NCBI GenBank assembly: GCA_020848835.1
Contig: JADLHJ010000081.1
Coordinates: forward strand, 62,001 to 126,000
DNA: 64,000 nt
Direction: 5' to 3'
From: Candidatus Hydrogenedentota bacterium
GTDB taxonomy: Bacteria > Hydrogenedentota > Hydrogenedentia > Hydrogenedentales > SLHB01
In this document: positions 26,284 through 35,798 of the stretch, piece by piece
How positions within the stretch are numbered: position 1 is the stretch's first letter
How the letters are laid out: every line of letters starts with the position of its first letter
Program-made: the position numbers and the translations under genes
The notes under the pieces: generated by a model
Databases searched by the model: none
What the model was told of the DNA's origin: nothing
Seen by the model: only the letters and a program-made list of their open reading frames with translations

Positions 26284-26793
26284 ATGGCATCTGGTCAGCA
26301 ACGGAAGGAACGGGAGCAGGCCGCGATCGACGCGGTGCTTGCCGAGCATAAGGGGGCGCATCGGGATTCGCTGATCCCTATCTTGCAGCACATGCAGGAG
26401 CGCGTGGGGTATTTGTCTGTCGCCGCGGTGCGGAGCATTGCGCATCATCTTCATCTTCCCGCGAGCAAGGTCTATGGCGTCGCGACTTTTTACAACCAAT
26501 TTCGTTTCATGCCGAAGGGGAAGTATCACGTGCAGGTGTGCCGGGGGACGGCGTGTCACGTGAAGGGGTCGTTGGCGACGTTGGACGCGGTGCGTCAGGA
26601 GCTTGGCGTGGAGCCGGGCGAGACGAGCAAGAATGGCGCGTACAGCATCGAGGTGGTGGCGTGCATGGGGGCTTGTGGGTTGGCGCCGCTGGTGTGTGTG
26701 AATGGGACGTTTTATGCGGACATGACGCCGAAGAAGGTGCGCGCGTTGTTGGAAGAGCAGCGGGAAAGGCAGGCGGCACATGAAGCGCGATAG
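26284..26793 (+). CDS. hydC: NuoE-like subunit of NADH-linked hydrogenase
   Basis: 169 aa, thioredoxin-like [2Fe-2S] protein. The cluster ligands are visible as 'CRGTACH' (about 84-89) and 'CMGACGLAP' (about 124-128), the C-x4-C...C-x3-C pattern of NuoE/HndA/HydC. The helical N-terminus 'HRDSLIPILQHMQERVGYLS' is also typical. It overlaps the next gene by 14 bases. In trimeric or tetrameric [FeFe] hydrogenases this subunit relays electrons between the NADH/FMN subunit and the rest of the complex. Confidence 0.93.
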   Translation: MASGQQRKEREQAAIDAVLAEHKGAHRDSLIPILQHMQERVGYLSVAAVRSIAHHLHLPASKVYGVATFYNQFRFMPKGKYHVQVCRGTACHVKGSLATLDAVRQELGVEPGETSKNGAYSIEVVACMGACGLAPLVCVNGTFYADMTPKKVRALLEEQRERQAAHEAR

Positions 26794-28912
26794 TGCGAAT
26801 CCGTTGACGAGTTGCTGGGGTGAGCCGGGTGAACCTTCGGCGGAGTTGATGCAGTGGTTGGGGGCGCACGGCGTTGGGATGGAGACGGGCGCGGCGTCGA
26901 AGCGGCCTGCTGGTTGGGCGGCTAAGGTGCGGCGGGACGTTGTTGATCGGGCCGTCATATATATAGGTACGGGGACTTGCGGGTTGGGCGCGGGGGCGGC
27001 GGAGACGCTGCGGGCGATCAAGCGTCACCTGACGAAGATTGGCGCGAAGGCGGATGTCGTTGAAGTTGGATGTATCGGGCTTTGCTCGCAGGAGCCGTTG
27101 GTCGATATTCAGATGCCGGGGCGCACGCGAGTCTCATTTGGGAAGGTTACGGCGGAGAAGGTCCCGGAACTTTTGGACACCATGTTTGCGGGAAAGGTTC
27201 CGCATCAGTTTGTGTTGGGGCAGTTTTCGCAGCATTGGCAGTCGGGCTGGGACACGGTGCCGTATCTGGCGCAGCATCCGTTCTTTGCGTTGCAGCGGCG
27301 TTGCGTGTTGCAGAATTGCGGGCTGATCGACGCGAACCAGATCGACGAGTACATCGCACGCGGCGGGTATAGCGCGTTGTTGAATGTGTTGCGCACGCAG
27401 CGTCGCGAGGACGTGTGCGATGCGGTTGAGAAGAGTGGGCTGCGCGGGCGTGGCGGCGGCGGCTTTCCCACGGGGACGAAGTGGAAGATCGCGTTGAAGC
27501 AGAGCGCGGAACAGCGGTACCTGATTTGTAATGCGGATGAGGGCGACCCTGGCGCGTTCATGGATCGCGCGGTGATCGAGGGGGACCCGCATCGTTTGCT
27601 GGAGGGGATGACGATCGCGGCGTATGCGATCGGTGCGACGAAGGCCTATGTGTACATTCGCGCGGAGTATCCGCTGGCGATCAAACGGCTGGAAACGGCG
27701 ATTGCGTTTGCGCAGGAGTATGGACTGCTTGGCACGAACATTCTGGATAGCGGATTTAGTTTAGACGTTGTGATCAAGCAGGGCGCGGGCGCGTTTGTGT
27801 GCGGTGAAGAGACGGCGCTGATCAATAGCATCGAGGGACGTCGCGGGATGCCGCGACCGCGTCCCCCCTTCCCCGCTGTCGAAGGTGTGTTTGGAAAACC
27901 CACGGTGATCAATAACGTGGAGACGCTTGCGAATGTGCCGGGGATTCTCGCGAATGGTTGGGAATGGTTCGCGGGAATGGGCACGGCGACGAGCAAGGGC
28001 ACGAAGGTGTTTGCGGTTTCGGGGAAGGTATGTCGCACGGGGCTTGTGGAAGTGGAGATGGGCACAACGTTGCGGCAGGTGGTGATGGATATCGGCGGGG
28101 GGATTCCGAATAACCGCAAGTTCAAAGCGGTGCAGATCGGCGGGCCTTCTGGCGGGTGCATTCCCACTGAGCATCTCGATATTGAAGTCGATTATGAAAC
28201 GTTGAAGACGCTTGGCGCGATGATGGGATCGGGCGGGCTTGTGGTGATGGATGAAGACACGTGCATGGTGGACGTGGCGAAGTTTTTCATGGAGTTTATT
28301 CAGCGCGAGAGTTGCGGGAAGTGCGCGCCGTGTCGCGAGGGTACGCTGCGGATGTTGGAGATTATTCAGCGCATCACGCGGGGGCGTCGCAACGAAAAAC
28401 CAATCGATGCGTTGCGACGGTTTCAGGGCGTCATTTATCTGGAGCGGCTCGTGCGCGTGATTCGCGAGACAAGCTTGTGCGGGCTTGGGCAGACGGCGCC
28501 GAACCCGGTGATGAGCACACTACGCTTCTTCCGCGACGAATACGAGGCGCACGTGTTCGAGCGGCGGTGTCCCGCGGGGGTGTGCCAGGAGCTGCGTTCG
28601 TTCTGCATCGATGACGAACATTGCACGGGCTGCGGGTTGTGCAAAGTGAAGTGCCCGACGAAGGCGATTGTGGGGATACCGAACAAAATCCATTTCATCG
28701 TCGAGGACAAATGCATTGGCTGTGGCGCGTGCCGTGATGTTTGCGCGCACAGCGCCGTGTTGGTCGCGGAACATGAACACGCGCACACGCACGCGCAGGA
28801 AGACGATGGATCGTTTCGCGGGTTGTTCAGCGCTGATGTGTATCACCAGTGGCACGATTCGCGGAGTCTGCTACGGCTGAATTCGCAAGACGAAGCCGAG
28901 AAGACGCAGTAG
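26780..28912 (+). CDS. hydB: NuoF-like NADH/FMN subunit of bifurcating hydrogenase
   Basis: 710 aa. Order of domains: an N-terminal thioredoxin-like [2Fe-2S] domain (Cys in 'GTGTCGLGAGA' about 63-73 and 'CIGLCSQEPLVD' about 98-109); the NuoF core with the FMN/NADH site 'GRGGGGFPTGTKW' (about 223-235) and 'NADEGDPGAFMDR'; SLBB; a [4Fe-4S] site 'SCGKCAPCREGT'; and a C-terminal pair of ferredoxin motifs 'CTGCGLCKVKCP' and 'CIGCGACRDVC'. This matches HydB/HndC of electron-bifurcating hydrogenases, where NADH and reduced ferredoxin are coupled. 18 bases precede hydA. The last 40 residues are His-rich ('EHEHAHTHAQ'). Confidence 0.95.
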   Translation: MKRDSANPLTSCWGEPGEPSAELMQWLGAHGVGMETGAASKRPAGWAAKVRRDVVDRAVIYIGTGTCGLGAGAAETLRAIKRHLTKIGAKADVVEVGCIGLCSQEPLVDIQMPGRTRVSFGKVTAEKVPELLDTMFAGKVPHQFVLGQFSQHWQSGWDTVPYLAQHPFFALQRRCVLQNCGLIDANQIDEYIARGGYSALLNVLRTQRREDVCDAVEKSGLRGRGGGGFPTGTKWKIALKQSAEQRYLICNADEGDPGAFMDRAVIEGDPHRLLEGMTIAAYAIGATKAYVYIRAEYPLAIKRLETAIAFAQEYGLLGTNILDSGFSLDVVIKQGAGAFVCGEETALINSIEGRRGMPRPRPPFPAVEGVFGKPTVINNVETLANVPGILANGWEWFAGMGTATSKGTKVFAVSGKVCRTGLVEVEMGTTLRQVVMDIGGGIPNNRKFKAVQIGGPSGGCIPTEHLDIEVDYETLKTLGAMMGSGGLVVMDEDTCMVDVAKFFMEFIQRESCGKCAPCREGTLRMLEIIQRITRGRRNEKPIDALRRFQGVIYLERLVRVIRETSLCGLGQTAPNPVMSTLRFFRDEYEAHVFERRCPAGVCQELRSFCIDDEHCTGCGLCKVKCPTKAIVGIPNKIHFIVEDKCIGCGACRDVCAHSAVLVAEHEHAHTHAQEDDGSFRGLFSADVYHQWHDSRSLLRLNSQDEAEKTQ

Positions 28913-28930
28913 CTAGGAAGGGATGATGTA

Positions 28931-30649
28931 ATGAATATTAGTGTCAATGGCCGTGAGGTTGAAGCGAGACCTGGGGAGATGTTGCTTCAGGCGCTTCAAC
29001 GGAACGGAATTCATATACCGACGCTTTGCCATCTTGATGGGTTGTTTCCAAGTGGTGCGTGCCGCATGTGCGTCGTGGAAGTGGCGGACCGGCCTAATTT
29101 AGTGCCGAGCTGCGCGTGTCCCGTGAGTGACGGGATGAACGTGCAGACGCATTCACGTCGCGTCGTCCAAGCGCGGAAGACGATTGTGGAGTTGTTGCTG
29201 GCGAACCATCCGGACGATTGCCTCTATTGCGTGCGTAACACCGATTGCTCGCTGAAGAATCTGGCATCGGAACTTGGCGTGCGGCAACGGCGCGTTGTTG
29301 GTAGCAAGCGAAGCTTCAAGGAAGACACGGCGTCGCCGGCGATTGAGCGCGATCCGGACAAATGCATTTTGTGCGGGCGCTGCGTGCGCGTGTGCGAAGA
29401 AGTGCAGGCGGTGGCCGCGATCGATTTTGTGGGGCGCGGCAGCCAGACGCGTATCGGGACAGCGTTTGAAGAAGGGTTGAACGTTTCGAACTGCGTATTC
29501 TGCGGGCAGTGCGTGAAGGTGTGTCCGACTGGCGCGTTACGCGAACAAAGCGCGATGAAGCAAGTGATGCAGGCGCTCACGCGCAAGGACACGATCACGA
29601 TCGTGCAACATGCGCCGAGTATTTCGGTGACGCTGGGCGAAGAGTTTGGCATCAAGCCGGGCGTGGATGTGGCGGGGTTGATGACAGCGGCGCTGCGGCG
29701 GTTGGGCTTCAATTATGTATTCGACACAAGCTATGGCGCGGACTTGACGATTATGGAAGAGGCCAGCGAGCTGGTGCATCGCATTCAGAACGGCGGCACA
29801 TTGCCGATGTTTACGAGTTGCTGTCCGGGCTGGGTGAAATTTGTCGAACAGTCGCACCCGGATTTTCTTGGCAACCTTTCCACGTGCCGGAGTCCCCAGC
29901 AGATGCTGGCTTCGATCATCAAACATCACTTTGCGGTAAAGCACGGGATCGATCCCGAGAAACTGTTCAGCGTTTCAATCATGCCGTGCACCGCGAAGAA
30001 GTTTGAGGCGTCACGTCCTGAATTTATGCGAGACGGTATTCCGCAGGTGGACGCGGTGCTGACGACGCGCGAATTGGCGCGGATGATTCGTCTGCACAAC
30101 TTGAAACTGGATGCACTTGTACCCGAGCCGGGAGACGCGCCCTTCGGCGAGCGCAGTACCGCGGCGAAACTGTTTGGCGCGAGCGGCGGCGTGATGGAGG
30201 CGGCACTGCGCACGGCGCACAAGCTGATCACCGGGTCGGAGATGGAGAACCTGAAGATCGATGCCGTGCGCGGGTTCAAGGGGATTAAAGAAGCGCATTG
30301 CGCCGTGGGCGATTTGACAGTTGGCGTCGCAGTGGTTAGCGGGCTTGGCAATGCCGAGAAGCTGATGGACCAAATACGCGAAGGGCGCAATGACATTCAC
30401 TTCGTGGAAGTGATGGCGTGCCCAGGTGGATGCATCTGCGGCGGCGGGCAGCCATTCAGCTTCGATCCGGCGGTGCTGCGCAAACGCGCGCAGGCGCTGT
30501 ATCAGATTGATAAAGACGAGCCCTTGCGCACGAGTCACGCGAACCCTGCGATACAGGAGCTGTACAAGGAATTTCTTGGCGCGCCGCTGGGCGAACGCAG
30601 TCACGAGCTGTTGCACACACATTACGCGCAACGCGACGTGTTGGTATAG
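28931..30649 (+). CDS. hydA: [FeFe] hydrogenase catalytic subunit
   Basis: 572 aa, group A type. N-terminal plant-type [2Fe-2S] (C33, C44, C47, C61); His-ligated [4Fe-4S] site (H93, C97, C100, C106 in 'HPDDCLYCVRNTDC'); two [4Fe-4S] ferredoxin motifs (C145-C155 and C188-C198 regions). H-cluster motifs are complete: 'TSCCPGW' (295-301, including the proton-relay Cys), 'MPCTAKKFE' (351-359) and 'MACPGGCICGGGQP' (495-508). It interconverts protons and H2. With HydB and HydC it forms an NADH- and ferredoxin-dependent enzyme. Maturases HydE, HydF and HydG are not in the window. Confidence 0.97.
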   Translation: MNISVNGREVEARPGEMLLQALQRNGIHIPTLCHLDGLFPSGACRMCVVEVADRPNLVPSCACPVSDGMNVQTHSRRVVQARKTIVELLLANHPDDCLYCVRNTDCSLKNLASELGVRQRRVVGSKRSFKEDTASPAIERDPDKCILCGRCVRVCEEVQAVAAIDFVGRGSQTRIGTAFEEGLNVSNCVFCGQCVKVCPTGALREQSAMKQVMQALTRKDTITIVQHAPSISVTLGEEFGIKPGVDVAGLMTAALRRLGFNYVFDTSYGADLTIMEEASELVHRIQNGGTLPMFTSCCPGWVKFVEQSHPDFLGNLSTCRSPQQMLASIIKHHFAVKHGIDPEKLFSVSIMPCTAKKFEASRPEFMRDGIPQVDAVLTTRELARMIRLHNLKLDALVPEPGDAPFGERSTAAKLFGASGGVMEAALRTAHKLITGSEMENLKIDAVRGFKGIKEAHCAVGDLTVGVAVVSGLGNAEKLMDQIREGRNDIHFVEVMACPGGCICGGGQPFSFDPAVLRKRAQALYQIDKDEPLRTSHANPAIQELYKEFLGAPLGERSHELLHTHYAQRDVLV

Positions 30650-30659
30650 GAAGAGAGCA

Positions 30660-31058
30660 ATGAGTACAAATGTAACGAAGACAATACTTGTCGTGGATGA
30701 CGAACAAGAGTTTCGGGAAGAAGAGCGCGAATTTCTGGAAGCTGAGGGGTACTCCGTCGTCGAAGCGGAGGGGCGCGTGCATGCGCACGAGTTGCTGAAC
30801 CAGCGGCATTACGACATGGCGCTGGTCGATCTGATGATGGAAGAGGCCGACAGCGGGTTTGTGCTGGCGCGCGAGATCAAACGCGCGCGGCCCGAAATGC
30901 CGGTGATCATTATCACGGGCGTGGCGACGGAGATGGGCGTGGAGTTTGACGTATCGAGCGAAGAAGAGCGGCGCTGGATCAAGGCAGACGCGCTTCTCGC
31001 GAAACCGATCCGATTCGAACAGTTGACGCGCGAAATGAACCGGTTGTTACATGGATAG
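30660..31058 (+). CDS. Stand-alone response-regulator receiver in the hydrogenase operon
   Basis: 132 aa, single CheY-like receiver with no output domain. Acidic pocket D13-D14, phospho-acceptor D57 in 'ALVDLMME', Thr in 'IIITGVATE' and Lys in 'LLAKP' are present. The start ATG is 11 bases after hydA, preceded by GGAAGAG, and the next gene begins 5 bases after its stop, so it is in the operon. The loop after the Asp ('EEADSGFVLAREI') is longer than usual. Receivers next to [FeFe] hydrogenases occur in other anaerobes; the cognate kinase is not obvious. Confidence 0.88.
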   Translation: MSTNVTKTILVVDDEQEFREEEREFLEAEGYSVVEAEGRVHAHELLNQRHYDMALVDLMMEEADSGFVLAREIKRARPEMPVIIITGVATEMGVEFDVSSEEERRWIKADALLAKPIRFEQLTREMNRLLHG

Positions 31059-31063
31059 GGACG

Positions 31064-32659
31064 ATGGGCGCGTTGACACAACTCGACCTGTTGCTCCTGA
31101 TGGGGTACGCGATCTTTATTTTTGCGCTTGGCGCGTCGCGTTATCGCAAGAGTGCGAATGCACGCGAGTTCTTTCTCGCGGGACGCGCGGCGGGACCGGT
31201 TGCGGTCGGCGTTTCACTAATGGTGAGCCTGGCGAGCAGTCTTGGTTATGTGGCCGTGCCGACGGCGGCGAACCGCTCCGGGATCATCATGTTGTGGAGC
31301 CTGCTGGCGCTTCCCTTGTGTTATCCGTACATCACGCGGGTCATCATACCCTTCTATCAGAAACTTGATGTAACGACGCCATACGAATATCTCGAGAAAC
31401 GGTTTGGACGGGCGTCGCGCCTTGTCGCGAGCGGACTTTTTATTGCGTGGCGCGTGACCTGGATGGGCGCTGTGCTGTATGTGCCGGCGATGGCGTTAAA
31501 TGTTGCGACACAGGGGCAGGTGCCCGTTGTTGCCGGCGTGTTTGCTTTGGGCGTACTTGCGACGAGCTATACGATGCTTGGCGGTTTGCACGGCGTGTTG
31601 CGCGCGGACAAGGCGCAATTTGTCGTGATGTTTGGCGGCATAGGTGTCGCGTTGTATGCAATTTGCACGCAAGTACCGGATGGATTCTCGGGCATCATGC
31701 AGCGCGCCGCCGAGACGGGAAAACTAAGTTGGACCGCCGCCAGCGCGGGATGGGACGGCACGTCGTGGCCTGGAATGTTGCGATCCTATCTTTATACGGA
31801 TTTCACGGCCCCGGCCATCGTACTCTGTTTCACGATTGGAAAACTTGCGAACTACAGCGTCGATCAGTTGCTTGTGCAGCGATTGCTGAGTGCAAAATCT
31901 GTAGGCACCGCGCGCCGAGGGTTCCTATTGCACTGCATCGTCTTCGCGGTGTTCTTCACGCTTATGACGTTTACGGGGCTCGCCGTGTCTGCTTACGCAG
32001 GCATCCGCGAATTTCCGAAGCTCAAGCCGGACGAGATCTTTCCCTATTACATGGCGAACTACGCGCCGAGCGGGCTCGCGGGACTCATGATTGCGGGACT
32101 CGTTGCCGCGGCGGTTTCCAGTATCGATTCCGGAATCAATGCCTGTTCGTCGGCGGTGTGCAACGATTTCTATCGCCACGCTGCGACATCAGACGTCAAC
32201 GACGTGCGATTCGTACGGATTGGCCGTGCCGTTACGGTTGCTGTTGGAGTCGCGGCGATTTTGGTTGGAAGTTTCGTGGGGCGGCTTGGCGATGTATTTG
32301 AAATTGCATTGAAGGTGGTGAACAGTTTTGCTGCCCCATTGCTCGCGATGTTTCTACTCGCGATGTTTTGCAGGCGCGCGACGCAACGCGGGGTGATCTT
32401 CGGCGTATTGATGGGTTGCGCGTTCACTGCTTTACTGATCTTTGCGCGGCCGCTTGCGTCAGTATTTCCGTATGCGCGTGTACTCAATATCGGATTTTTG
32501 TGGGTGGTACCCTTTGGGTTCGTTTTAACGTTTGTGTCGGGTTATGCTGCGAGTCTTCTGCTTCCGGTGGCCGATGCTAGAAATACGAAATGGTCTTACC
32601 GCGCAGTCGTTGGCGCCCTCCCCCCTCCCACGCCGTTGCGCAAAGCGGAGGTCGCATGA
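31064..32659 (+). CDS. Sodium:solute symporter family protein
   Basis: 531 aa with about 13 hydrophobic helices. SSS signatures: '[32 protein letters not shown]' (split over residues 10-41), '[20 protein letters not shown]', '[12 protein letters not shown]' and '[28 protein letters not shown]', which includes the Na+-site Ser pair. It likely imports an organic solute using the sodium gradient. It overlaps the downstream prepilin gene (ATGA) and follows the receiver by 5 bases, so transcription may continue from the hydrogenase genes. Confidence 0.92.
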   Translation: MGALTQLDLLLLMGYAIFIFALGASRYRKSANAREFFLAGRAAGPVAVGVSLMVSLASSLGYVAVPTAANRSGIIMLWSLLALPLCYPYITRVIIPFYQKLDVTTPYEYLEKRFGRASRLVASGLFIAWRVTWMGAVLYVPAMALNVATQGQVPVVAGVFALGVLATSYTMLGGLHGVLRADKAQFVVMFGGIGVALYAICTQVPDGFSGIMQRAAETGKLSWTAASAGWDGTSWPGMLRSYLYTDFTAPAIVLCFTIGKLANYSVDQLLVQRLLSAKSVGTARRGFLLHCIVFAVFFTLMTFTGLAVSAYAGIREFPKLKPDEIFPYYMANYAPSGLAGLMIAGLVAAAVSSIDSGINACSSAVCNDFYRHAATSDVNDVRFVRIGRAVTVAVGVAAILVGSFVGRLGDVFEIALKVVNSFAAPLLAMFLLAMFCRRATQRGVIFGVLMGCAFTALLIFARPLASVFPYARVLNIGFLWVVPFGFVLTFVSGYAASLLLPVADARNTKWSYRAVVGALPPPTPLRKAEVA

Positions 32660-33741
32660 ACATTTTACGTGACTCGAATCAGTCAAAGCCGTCGGCGCTC
32701 AATGCTAAACACGACGTTGGTTTGCCCCATACCGCCCGGCGCGGAGACCGGGCGCTACATCTATCAGCACGACGTCTCGCGCGGGGATTCACGCTGGTTG
32801 AGCTGTTGATCGTCGTCGGGATACTTGCTGTGCTTGCGGCGCTCTTGCTTCCGGCTTTGGCGCGCGCGCGGGAGGCTGGACGGCGCGCCGTGTGCGCGAG
32901 CAACCTGAAGCAGATGGGAACGATCTTCAAAATCTATACGAGCGAATCGCGGGGCGAGAAGTTTCCGATGAAGCTGTATAACAACGGGGCGTGGTCGCGC
33001 GCGCTGACGTGGCACGGGCCGAGTCTGTATCCCGACTATCTCACGGATTACAACATCACTATGTGTCCTTCGGATGCTGCAACAACAAGCGCGCCGATGG
33101 AAGAGCAATTGCAGGCGGTGTTGAACGGGACGCTGGTCGCGACGCCGGTGTATCGTCATGGCGATTTGAATGGTGACGGTATGTTTAACGGATTGGATGC
33201 GGCGATCTGGATTTCCGCGCCGCGGAGTTATGCGTATACGGCGTGGGCCGTGTCGCGGACGGAAGAACTTGCGGCGGTAATTGGATCGATCGAACGATTC
33301 AAAGATGCGACGTTTACCGGGATCGGTGTGCCGCCGTATCCGTGGTCCGATTTGGATGTGCCTGTGGATCCGAAGCCGATGACGTATAACGGAATCACGG
33401 TAATACCGGAAGGCACGTTGGGTGGAGAGGACGTGTTGCGATTGCGCGAGGGCGTGGAACGATTTTTTGTGACTGATGTAAACAATCCTGCGGGTTCGGC
33501 AACAGCGCAAAGCAACCTGCCGGTGATGTGGGATTTCTTTGCATCGCGCGCGACGGGTATGGCGGCGAACCCGCTGTACTTTGGACAAGGTGTGACAAAA
33601 TTCAACCATGTGCCGGGCGGATCGAATGTGTTGTACGCGGACGGGCATGTGGAGTTTTTGAAATATAGTGGCCAAGAATTTCCCATGAGCAAATGGTTAG
33701 CGGGATATTTTGGCGAAGTGGTTTACGGTGGCGGCCACTAA
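32656..33741 (+). CDS. Prepilin-like protein with H-X9-DG type C-terminus
   Basis: 361 aa, ATG overlapping the previous stop. A long basic leader ends in the class III site '[30 protein letters not shown]', followed by '[20 protein letters not shown]', typical of planctomycete-type pseudopilins. The C-terminal '[19 protein letters not shown]' is the DUF1559/H-X9-DG type ending. A '[15 protein letters not shown]' segment (about 170-185) looks like a dockerin or EF-hand calcium loop. Unusual in its 45-residue leader. Surface or pseudopilus function; substrate unknown. Confidence 0.88.
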   Translation: MNILRDSNQSKPSALNAKHDVGLPHTARRGDRALHLSARRLARGFTLVELLIVVGILAVLAALLLPALARAREAGRRAVCASNLKQMGTIFKIYTSESRGEKFPMKLYNNGAWSRALTWHGPSLYPDYLTDYNITMCPSDAATTSAPMEEQLQAVLNGTLVATPVYRHGDLNGDGMFNGLDAAIWISAPRSYAYTAWAVSRTEELAAVIGSIERFKDATFTGIGVPPYPWSDLDVPVDPKPMTYNGITVIPEGTLGGEDVLRLREGVERFFVTDVNNPAGSATAQSNLPVMWDFFASRATGMAANPLYFGQGVTKFNHVPGGSNVLYADGHVEFLKYSGQEFPMSKWLAGYFGEVVYGGGH

Positions 33742-33924
33742 AAGTGCGAATCAGACCTCCCTATTCGTAAATATCGCAGAATGCGCATGCTCGCGCTTCC
33801 AAGATCAGCGGATTCCTACCCGGGGCAACCCAAAAACTGATAGTCAACCTAATGCCTGTGTTGTATCGTTACTCAGGTGCGTGCATGCCGCCTTCTTCAC
33901 TGCGGCGAAATCCTGGAGTCAACG

Positions 33925-34056
33925 GTGTTGTACAGCGACGAAGCTTTTTTGATCGGTGCATTTCTTGTCCTGGTTGGTGGATTACTCGTGTTGCGTTTTG
34001 GCGCGCGCTTTGGCAGCGCGAAACGACGCGATCCGTCCAAATCGCAATCGTCGTAA
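33925..34056 (+). CDS. Small single-pass membrane protein (43 aa)
   Basis: GTG start at 33925 with TGGAG six bases upstream, stop TAA at 34054-34056. Sequence pattern: MLYSDEAF, a hydrophobic helix LIGAFLVLVGGLLVLRFGAR, then a hydrophilic basic tail ending SKSQSS. The topology (acidic N-terminus, helix, Arg/Lys tail) favours N-out. I do not recognise the family; support is composition and ribosome-binding site only. Confidence 0.5.
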   Translation: MLYSDEAFLIGAFLVLVGGLLVLRFGARFGSAKRRDPSKSQSS

Positions 34057-34134
34057 CGTGGCGTTTTGCACAATCCAGCTGACCGGTACTTAGCGCTTTG
34101 CGTTAGTTGCGCCTCATATGCGTTACTCTAGCGT

Positions 34135-34806
34135 ATGGTTGTACGCGTTCTATCTGCCCTCCTCATTCTCGCTAACGCGCAAAGCAGTTCGGTTCAACAA
34201 ACCCCGTCTGAAGACTTTTTATCTGCGACTGGAAATCCGCTAACGAAAGAAGAACGCAATCTGCTCGAAGAGGGAAAGGTCATTGTGGAGCTTAGCGCGG
34301 TTGCGGGCAGCGCGACAAAGAAGTCTGTTGCCGTTGCGTTGATCGATACCGCGCCAGAGGATGCCATCGGGGTGCTCACCCGTTACGATGAGTTTCCTTC
34401 CTTCATGCCGTACTGCAAATCCACCGAGGTCCGCAAGAAAGATGGAGATGTCTCGACGGTATATTTTGCGCTGGATTTTCCATGGCCGATTGGCGATAAG
34501 CATTACGTCCTGGAGCTCACGGACAAGCGTCACGATGTTGCGGGCAAAGCCGTATTTGTGAGTAGTTGGAAATACAAGCCTGGTAGCGGAAACATCAAGG
34601 ACTCTTACGGGTCGTGGGAAGTACGTGCATACGACGCGGACCAGACCTTTGTGCGTTACACCGTCTTTACGGATCCCGGGGGTAAGATGCCAACCTGGGC
34701 CACAAACATGGCATCGGAAGTAGCCGTGCCAAAAGTTATTGATGGGCTGCGCAAGAAGTCGTTGGAGAAGCAACCATTGACGACAGATCCGGGCGCGACG
34801 AATTAG
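34135..34806 (+). CDS. Exported SRPBCC / START-like protein
   Basis: 223 aa with a short signal peptide (MVVRVLSALLILANAQ). The rest matches the polyketide-cyclase / coenzyme-Q-binding START-like fold: 'SVAVALIDTAPEDAIGVLTRYDEFPSFMPYCKS' (split: residues about 64-96), 'DFPWPIGDKHYVLEL', 'SWEVRAYDADQTFVRYTVFTDPGG' and the C-terminal helix 'VPKVIDGLRKKSLEK'. Such exported START proteins are thought to bind lipids or other hydrophobic ligands. No Shine-Dalgarno site is obvious. Ligand unknown. Confidence 0.82.
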   Translation: MVVRVLSALLILANAQSSSVQQTPSEDFLSATGNPLTKEERNLLEEGKVIVELSAVAGSATKKSVAVALIDTAPEDAIGVLTRYDEFPSFMPYCKSTEVRKKDGDVSTVYFALDFPWPIGDKHYVLELTDKRHDVAGKAVFVSSWKYKPGSGNIKDSYGSWEVRAYDADQTFVRYTVFTDPGGKMPTWATNMASEVAVPKVIDGLRKKSLEKQPLTTDPGATN

Positions 34807-35083
34807 AATTGGCCCTTATCAAAAGTGCCGCGCCCGCTTCCGCTTTGACGCATCAACTAGGGCCATCTTGCAGCCAACTCCTTCCTTCATCTCATAAACG
34901 CCGGAAGAATCTTACAAGGGGTTCAGGCGCATGGCGTACAGGGAAAGCAAGTGATACCCGATATGGTCGCGTCGTAACGCGCGGTAGAATTTCAAATGTG
35001 CGAGACAACACTCGATAGCGGTTTGACCCGTCTCGCCTGATTAAGTTCGCGGGTCACGATTTAACAAGGTGAGGTAGTAAGTC

Positions 35084-35599
35084 ATGAAACATAAGAAAAA
35101 CAATGCAGCTGAAATGCACCCCGACCCGATAACAGGTGCACCAGGAGCGCATCCGGTGGGCACCGGAATCGGCGCCGCCGCTGGCGGATCTGTCGGAGGT
35201 GCCCTTGGAGCGGTAGGGGGACCAGTTGGCTCAGCGATTGGCATCGCGGCGGGTGCGGCTGCCGGTGGACTGCTCGGTAAAGCAGTCGCGGAAAACACGG
35301 ATCCCGAAACAGAAAACGAATACTGGCGCGTGCACTACATGTCGCGGCCATATATTGATCGCTCGATGACGTATGAACATTACGAGCCGGCGTATCGCAC
35401 CGGATATGAGGGGTGGCAGCGTTATCGTGATCGCAAGTTCGAAGACGTTGAGGAGCAGCTTCGTCATGATTACGAAAATAGCGGCAGCGTGAAGCTGGCT
35501 TGGGAAAAAGCAAAGTCGGCAGTGCGTGATGCATGGGATCGCATGGCGGACGCGATACACGATGATGACGACTACCCGCGGAGACGCGAGAATTATTAA
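35084..35599 (+). CDS. Glycine-zipper stress-type protein
   Basis: 171 aa. Residues about 25-67 form a Gly/Ala-rich zipper ('GTGIGAAAGGSVGGALGAVG', 'GSAIGIAAGAAAGGLLG') able to insert in or contact membranes; the C-terminal half is charged and aromatic ('YEHYEPAYRTGYEGWQRYRD', 'DDDDYPRRRENY'). Proteins with this architecture are common near general-stress genes in proteobacteria and myxobacteria. AAGGTGAGG precedes the ATG. Molecular role unknown. The 277 bases upstream hold no gene and probably carry its promoter. Confidence 0.75.
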   Translation: MKHKKNNAAEMHPDPITGAPGAHPVGTGIGAAAGGSVGGALGAVGGPVGSAIGIAAGAAAGGLLGKAVAENTDPETENEYWRVHYMSRPYIDRSMTYEHYEPAYRTGYEGWQRYRDRKFEDVEEQLRHDYENSGSVKLAWEKAKSAVRDAWDRMADAIHDDDDYPRRRENY

Positions 35600-35651
35600 C
35601 AGAATGCGTTCAAGTGATACACGCGCTTGGACTGTGGATAGGAGCATACCG

Positions 35652-35798
35652 ATGGAGTGGCGGCGATTTCTGAAGGCCAGCGCATTGGCCGCGATACCGG
35701 GAGTCTTTGCGCAGGGACAACCAGACGCCGTCGGCTCACGCCAACCGGTCGTGAAGACGCAGGGCGAAGAAGGGGAAATGAAGTATCGAAATCGTTAA
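35652..35798 (+). CDS. Tiny Tat-signal protein (48 aa)
   Basis: ATG at 35652 with AGGAG seven bases upstream. The product is almost entirely a twin-arginine signal (MEWRRFLKASALAAIPGVFA) followed by only about 28 hydrophilic residues. Either it is a genuine exported peptide or the stump of a larger Tat substrate. Its stop overlaps the end of the convergent nuclease-like gene by four bases. Confidence 0.5.
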   Translation: MEWRRFLKASALAAIPGVFAQGQPDAVGSRQPVVKTQGEEGEMKYRNR

